This document shows positions 7,681 through 10,028 of a stretch of DNA of 10,028 bases, piece after piece (within the stretch, counting starts at the first letter, position 1; every line of letters begins with the position of its first letter). The DNA is taken from the NCBI GenBank assembly GCA_021793895.1, contig JAJYRW010000038.1, positions 1-10,028 of the forward strand, given 5' to 3'. The notes beneath the pieces are model-generated. The model worked only from the letters and a program-made list of their open reading frames with translations. It had not been told where the DNA came from and did not search any database. The position numbers and the translations under genes are program-made. The DNA is from Actinomycetes bacterium. Lineage in GTDB: Bacteria; Actinomycetota; Actinomycetes; Actinomycetales; JAJYRW01.

Positions 7681-9704
7681 ATTCGAACTCGCTGCTCAGG
7701 CGGCAGCCACATGTCGTCGTCTTCAGTTACTTCGAAGGTGTCGTGGAACAGGTCAAAGTTCCGTACGACCTGATTGGCGCGGAATTCGCCCGGGGAGTGC
7801 GGATCGGTGACCAGGCGGCGGCGCAGTTCCGCATCGCGGACCTTTCCGCACCACACGCGCGCCCACTGGAAGAGGAACCGCTCGGCCGCTGACATGCCGT
7901 CGATTTCCGGGGCTTCGCCCGGGTTGCCCTCTTCGTCTTCGAGGGAAATTTGGTAGCCCTGCCACGAGATCGTTAAACCGCCCAGGTCCCCAATATTTTC
8001 GCCAATGGTTAAAGCGCCGTTGACCTTCTCGCCGGGTAGTTGCTTGGGCTCGAGATCGTCATATTGGTCAATCAGGGCGGAGGTGCGCTCTTCAAATGCG
8101 GCCCGGTCCTCATCGGTCCACCAGTCGCGCAGCGCCCCGTCACCGTCATATTTGCTGCCCTGATCGTCAAATCCATGGCCAATTTCGTGACCAATTACCG
8201 CACCGATACCGCCGAAGTTGATGGCGTCTTCGGCGTTCGCGTCGAAGAATGGGGGCTGCAAAATCGCGGCCGGGAACACGATCTCATTCATGCCCGGGTT
8301 GTAGTAGGCGTTGACGGTTTGCGGAGTCATGAACCACTCCTCGCGGTCAACCGGTCCGCCAAGCTTATTCAGTTCCCGATCAAGTTCAAAAGCGGTGATT
8401 CGGCGGACATTGCCCAGTAGATCATCAGCACGAATATCTAGACCGGAGTAGTCGCGCCAGCGATTCGGGTAACCGATCTTCGGCGTGAATTTTTCCAGCT
8501 TATCCAGCGCTTTTTTGCGCGTTTCCTCGGTCATCCAGGGAAGCTGGGAAATGTTGCGCCGGTAGGCCTCAATGAGCTTGTCTACCAGGCGCTCCATGCG
8601 CTGTTTATGTGCGGGCGGGAAGTGCTTTTCCACATAGAGCTCGCCCACGGCCTCGCCAAGACCGCCCTCCACGAGCGCTACCCCGCGCTTCCAGCGCTCA
8701 CGCAGTTGCGGAACACCGGAGAGTTTGCGGCCGTAGAAGTCAAAGTTTTCGGCCACTAGGTCGCCACTTAGGTACGGGGCGGCGGACGAAACGGCGTGAA
8801 ATGTGAGCCAGTCGCGCCACACCGGCAGGCGATCCTCCACCAGGTGATCGCTCAGGGCGGTGAAAAAATCGGGTTGGTGGACCACCACGTTGTTAAGGGT
8901 GTGTTCGGGGGCTCCCATGTGTTCAAGCCAGACATCCCACGGGAATTTCGGCGCCAGCTTTTCCAAGCCTTCGCGATCCATGGGGTTATATGTCGCTGAG
9001 GCGTCGCGACTGCGCACCTGATCCCAGTGCGCTGCAGCCAGCGAGGTTTCCAACTCTAAGATGCCCCGGGCACGCAACTCGGGTTCGGATCGGCCCACAA
9101 AACTGAGCATCTTTGCGATGTGCGCTTCATAGTCTTTGCGCAGTTCGGCGGCGTCGTCATCGCGGTAGTACGACTCATCGGGCAGCCCGAGCCCGCCCTG
9201 GACCATGCGCACGATGTAGCGGTTGGGATCGCCCGGGTCAGTGTCAACGCCGAACATGAGGGCGGAGGCGCACCCGTCCCGCTCCAGCCGACCCAGAATC
9301 GCGATAAATTCTTCGATGCTGGCAATCGATTCGATGCGCGAGACATCGTTGGCTATCGGCGTTATGCCCAGCGCGTCGATATCATCTTCAGCCATGAAAC
9401 TGCGATAGAGCAGACCAATTTTCTCGCCGACCGCGCCGATGTGATCATCGCTGCGATCCGGGCGGCGGTGCTCGCCAGGGGTGCGGCGGTGCTCGCCAGG
9501 GGTATCGACCCGGCTTGCGGCCTCTTCAATGATTTCACGGACGGCCTTTTCGGCCTCTTCGACGAGAACTACGAAAGCTCCGTAGGTGGCGCGGTCGTCC
9601 GGAATGTCGACCTCCTTCAGCCACGTGCCGTTTACGTGACGAAATAGGTCATCCTGCGGGCGAACTTGGGGATCAACGGGAGCGTTATCAATGCCAGACT
9701 TCAT
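7674..9704 (-). CDS. M13-family (neprilysin/PepO-type) zinc metallopeptidase
   Basis: This 676-residue peptidase has the full M13 layout: an N-terminal lid domain (about 15-410, beginning DDLFRHVNGTWL) and the catalytic domain. The substrate-binding NAYYNP is at 465-470, zinc ligands and base are in HEIGHGFDDQG (His506, Glu507, His510), and the third ligand Glu569 is in GENIGDLGG with Asp573. His636 and Arg642 (PHSPGEFR) correspond to neprilysin H711 and R717. The spacings 465-506 and 506-569 equal those of neprilysin (542-583-646), so it should be active. No signal peptide or membrane segment is visible, so it is probably cytosolic or exported non-classically, as with mycobacterial Zmp1. The C-terminus ends RVRIW, lacking the Cys of the eukaryotic CRVW end. 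Residues 68-81 are a perfect TPGEHRR duplication. ATG at 9702-9704 has only a poor Shine-Dalgarno and lies 20 bases after the DtxR-like gene; TAA stop 7674-7676. Confidence 0.95.
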   Translation of the reverse strand: MKSGIDNAPVDPQVRPQDDLFRHVNGTWLKEVDIPDDRATYGAFVVLVEEAEKAVREIIEEAASRVDTPGEHRRTPGEHRRPDRSDDHIGAVGEKIGLLYRSFMAEDDIDALGITPIANDVSRIESIASIEEFIAILGRLERDGCASALMFGVDTDPGDPNRYIVRMVQGGLGLPDESYYRDDDAAELRKDYEAHIAKMLSFVGRSEPELRARGILELETSLAAAHWDQVRSRDASATYNPMDREGLEKLAPKFPWDVWLEHMGAPEHTLNNVVVHQPDFFTALSDHLVEDRLPVWRDWLTFHAVSSAAPYLSGDLVAENFDFYGRKLSGVPQLRERWKRGVALVEGGLGEAVGELYVEKHFPPAHKQRMERLVDKLIEAYRRNISQLPWMTEETRKKALDKLEKFTPKIGYPNRWRDYSGLDIRADDLLGNVRRITAFELDRELNKLGGPVDREEWFMTPQTVNAYYNPGMNEIVFPAAILQPPFFDANAEDAINFGGIGAVIGHEIGHGFDDQGSKYDGDGALRDWWTDEDRAAFEERTSALIDQYDDLEPKQLPGEKVNGALTIGENIGDLGGLTISWQGYQISLEDEEGNPGEAPEIDGMSAAERFLFQWARVWCGKVRDAELRRRLVTDPHSPGEFRANQVVRNFDLFHDTFEVTEDDDMWLPPEQRVRIW
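9462..9503. repeat. Perfect 21-bp tandem duplication inside the M13 peptidase gene
   Basis: Two identical 21-base units (9462-9482 and 9483-9503) lie head to tail in frame and encode TPGEHRR twice (residues 68-74 and 75-81). Being a multiple of three, gain or loss of a unit keeps the frame. The encoded stretch is hydrophilic and sits in a poorly conserved position of the N-terminal domain, far from the catalytic motifs. A recent slippage event is likely. Confidence 0.95.
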
Positions 9705-9724
9705 GCCCTAACGCTAACGCTTAT

Positions 9725-10028
9725 TTATCTGGGCGGCGCGCATGACCTGGGCGCGGGGCTCACACCGCCTAGGCGCGGGGCGCGCACCACCCAGATCGCG
9801 GCCAGCGCCGCCTCGCCCAGCACTACCTTGTCGGCGCTGTCCTGGGCCGACTCTGCCTCGGGCGGTGCATCGCCGCCCGGCTGGGTCTCCCCCGCTGCCC
9901 GCGTGTCCGCGTCCAACCGCGCAATTGTGGTGCCGCCGGTGAACGGTGCCTGGCCGCGCACTTCCACCACCACGTCCAGGTGCAGGCCACGTTCTTCTAG
10001 GTGGCGCAGCAGATCTGGGTCGGCATCC
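9725..10028 (-). CDS. DtxR/MntR-family metal-dependent regulator, C-terminal part, 5' end outside window
   Basis: The minus-strand frame is open from the window edge to TAA at 9725-9727, giving 100 codons. It starts DADPDLLRHLEERGLHLDVVVEVRGQ and continues with APFTGGTTIARLD and LGEAALAAIWVVRA. That is the pattern of the SH3-like (FeoA-type) third domain of DtxR/IdeR/MntR repressors: a helix DPxLLRxLxERGL, a strand with V-V-V alternation, an APFxG turn, then LGxxLAxAIxV. Such repressors bind Fe(II) or Mn(II) and block metal-uptake genes. Unusual here is an acidic, Pro/Ala-rich insert of about 27 residues (fragment residues 41-67, bases 9827-9907) inside the domain, and a 17-residue Pro/Arg-rich tail after it. 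The DNA-binding and metal-binding domains lie outside the window, so a stand-alone FeoA-like protein is not excluded. It is followed after 20 bases by the M13 gene on the same strand. Confidence 0.65.
   Translation of the reverse strand, partial: DADPDLLRHLEERGLHLDVVVEVRGQAPFTGGTTIARLDADTRAAGETQPGGDAPPEAESAQDSADKVVLGEAALAAIWVVRAPRLGGVSPAPRSCAPPR

Noticed and set aside
6974..7810. Long open frame of 278 codons on the plus strand, opposite the barrel protein and the end of the M13 gene
   Set aside because: Its product is Ser/Ala/Arg-rich with no recognisable motif, it crosses two well-supported genes in antisense, and it has no ribosome-binding site that stands out. It is a composition shadow of GC-rich coding DNA.
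9707..9721. Short TAACGC tandem before the M13 start as an operator
   Set aside because: Two copies of a 6-base word are not enough to claim a site, and the 20-base gap after the DtxR-like stop suggests read-through rather than a separate promoter.

Overview
This looks like a chromosomal segment from a moderately high-GC member of the Actinomycetota (roughly 57-60% GC by eye). The evidence is a DUF3152 protein and a TIM-barrel-like envelope protein of types I know only from actinobacteria, frequent GTG and TTG starts, and a DtxR-type C-terminal domain. I cannot name the genus. The window is almost solid coding sequence. The longest gene-free stretch is the 150-base divergent spacer at 2450-2599. 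I saw no tRNA, rRNA, CRISPR array, insertion sequence or phage gene.

Layout. (1) 2-301, plus strand: the 3' end of endonuclease IV (nfo), a base-excision repair enzyme. (2) 380-2449, minus strand: glucose-6-phosphate isomerase (pgi), followed 9 bases later by a small S4-domain RNA-binding protein of the HslR/Hsp15 type, probably as one transcript. (3) 2450-2599: a divergent control region with a 19-bp interrupted palindrome and a ribosome-binding site for each flanking gene. (4) 2600-5155, plus strand: an 851-residue MalT/LAL-type LuxR regulator with an N-terminal ATPase and a C-terminal HTH, carrying an extra segment of about 43 residues after Walker A. (5) 5200-10028, minus strand: four closely packed genes, in transcription order the 3' end of a DtxR/MntR-like metal regulator, a neprilysin-type M13 metallopeptidase, a membrane-anchored TIM-barrel-like protein of unknown function, and a membrane-anchored DUF3152 protein with a full HExxHxxGxxH zinc site. 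The gaps are 20 bases, a 7-base overlap, and 9 bases.

How the genes may work together (inference). The pgi pair is central carbon metabolism with a translation-associated passenger. Its divergent neighbour, the MalT-type activator, may act on the shared spacer, but no ligand or target can be read from sequence. The most interesting part is the minus-strand cluster. It pairs two unrelated zinc metalloproteases, one apparently cytosolic and one apparently extracytoplasmic, with a conserved uncharacterised barrel protein, behind a probable metal-sensing repressor. A metal-regulated envelope maintenance or processing unit is a reasonable hypothesis, not a demonstrated system. Otherwise the window is ordinary core genome with some local sequence novelties: a tandem repeat inside the M13 gene, an insert in the LuxR ATPase, and an acidic insert in the DtxR SH3-like domain.
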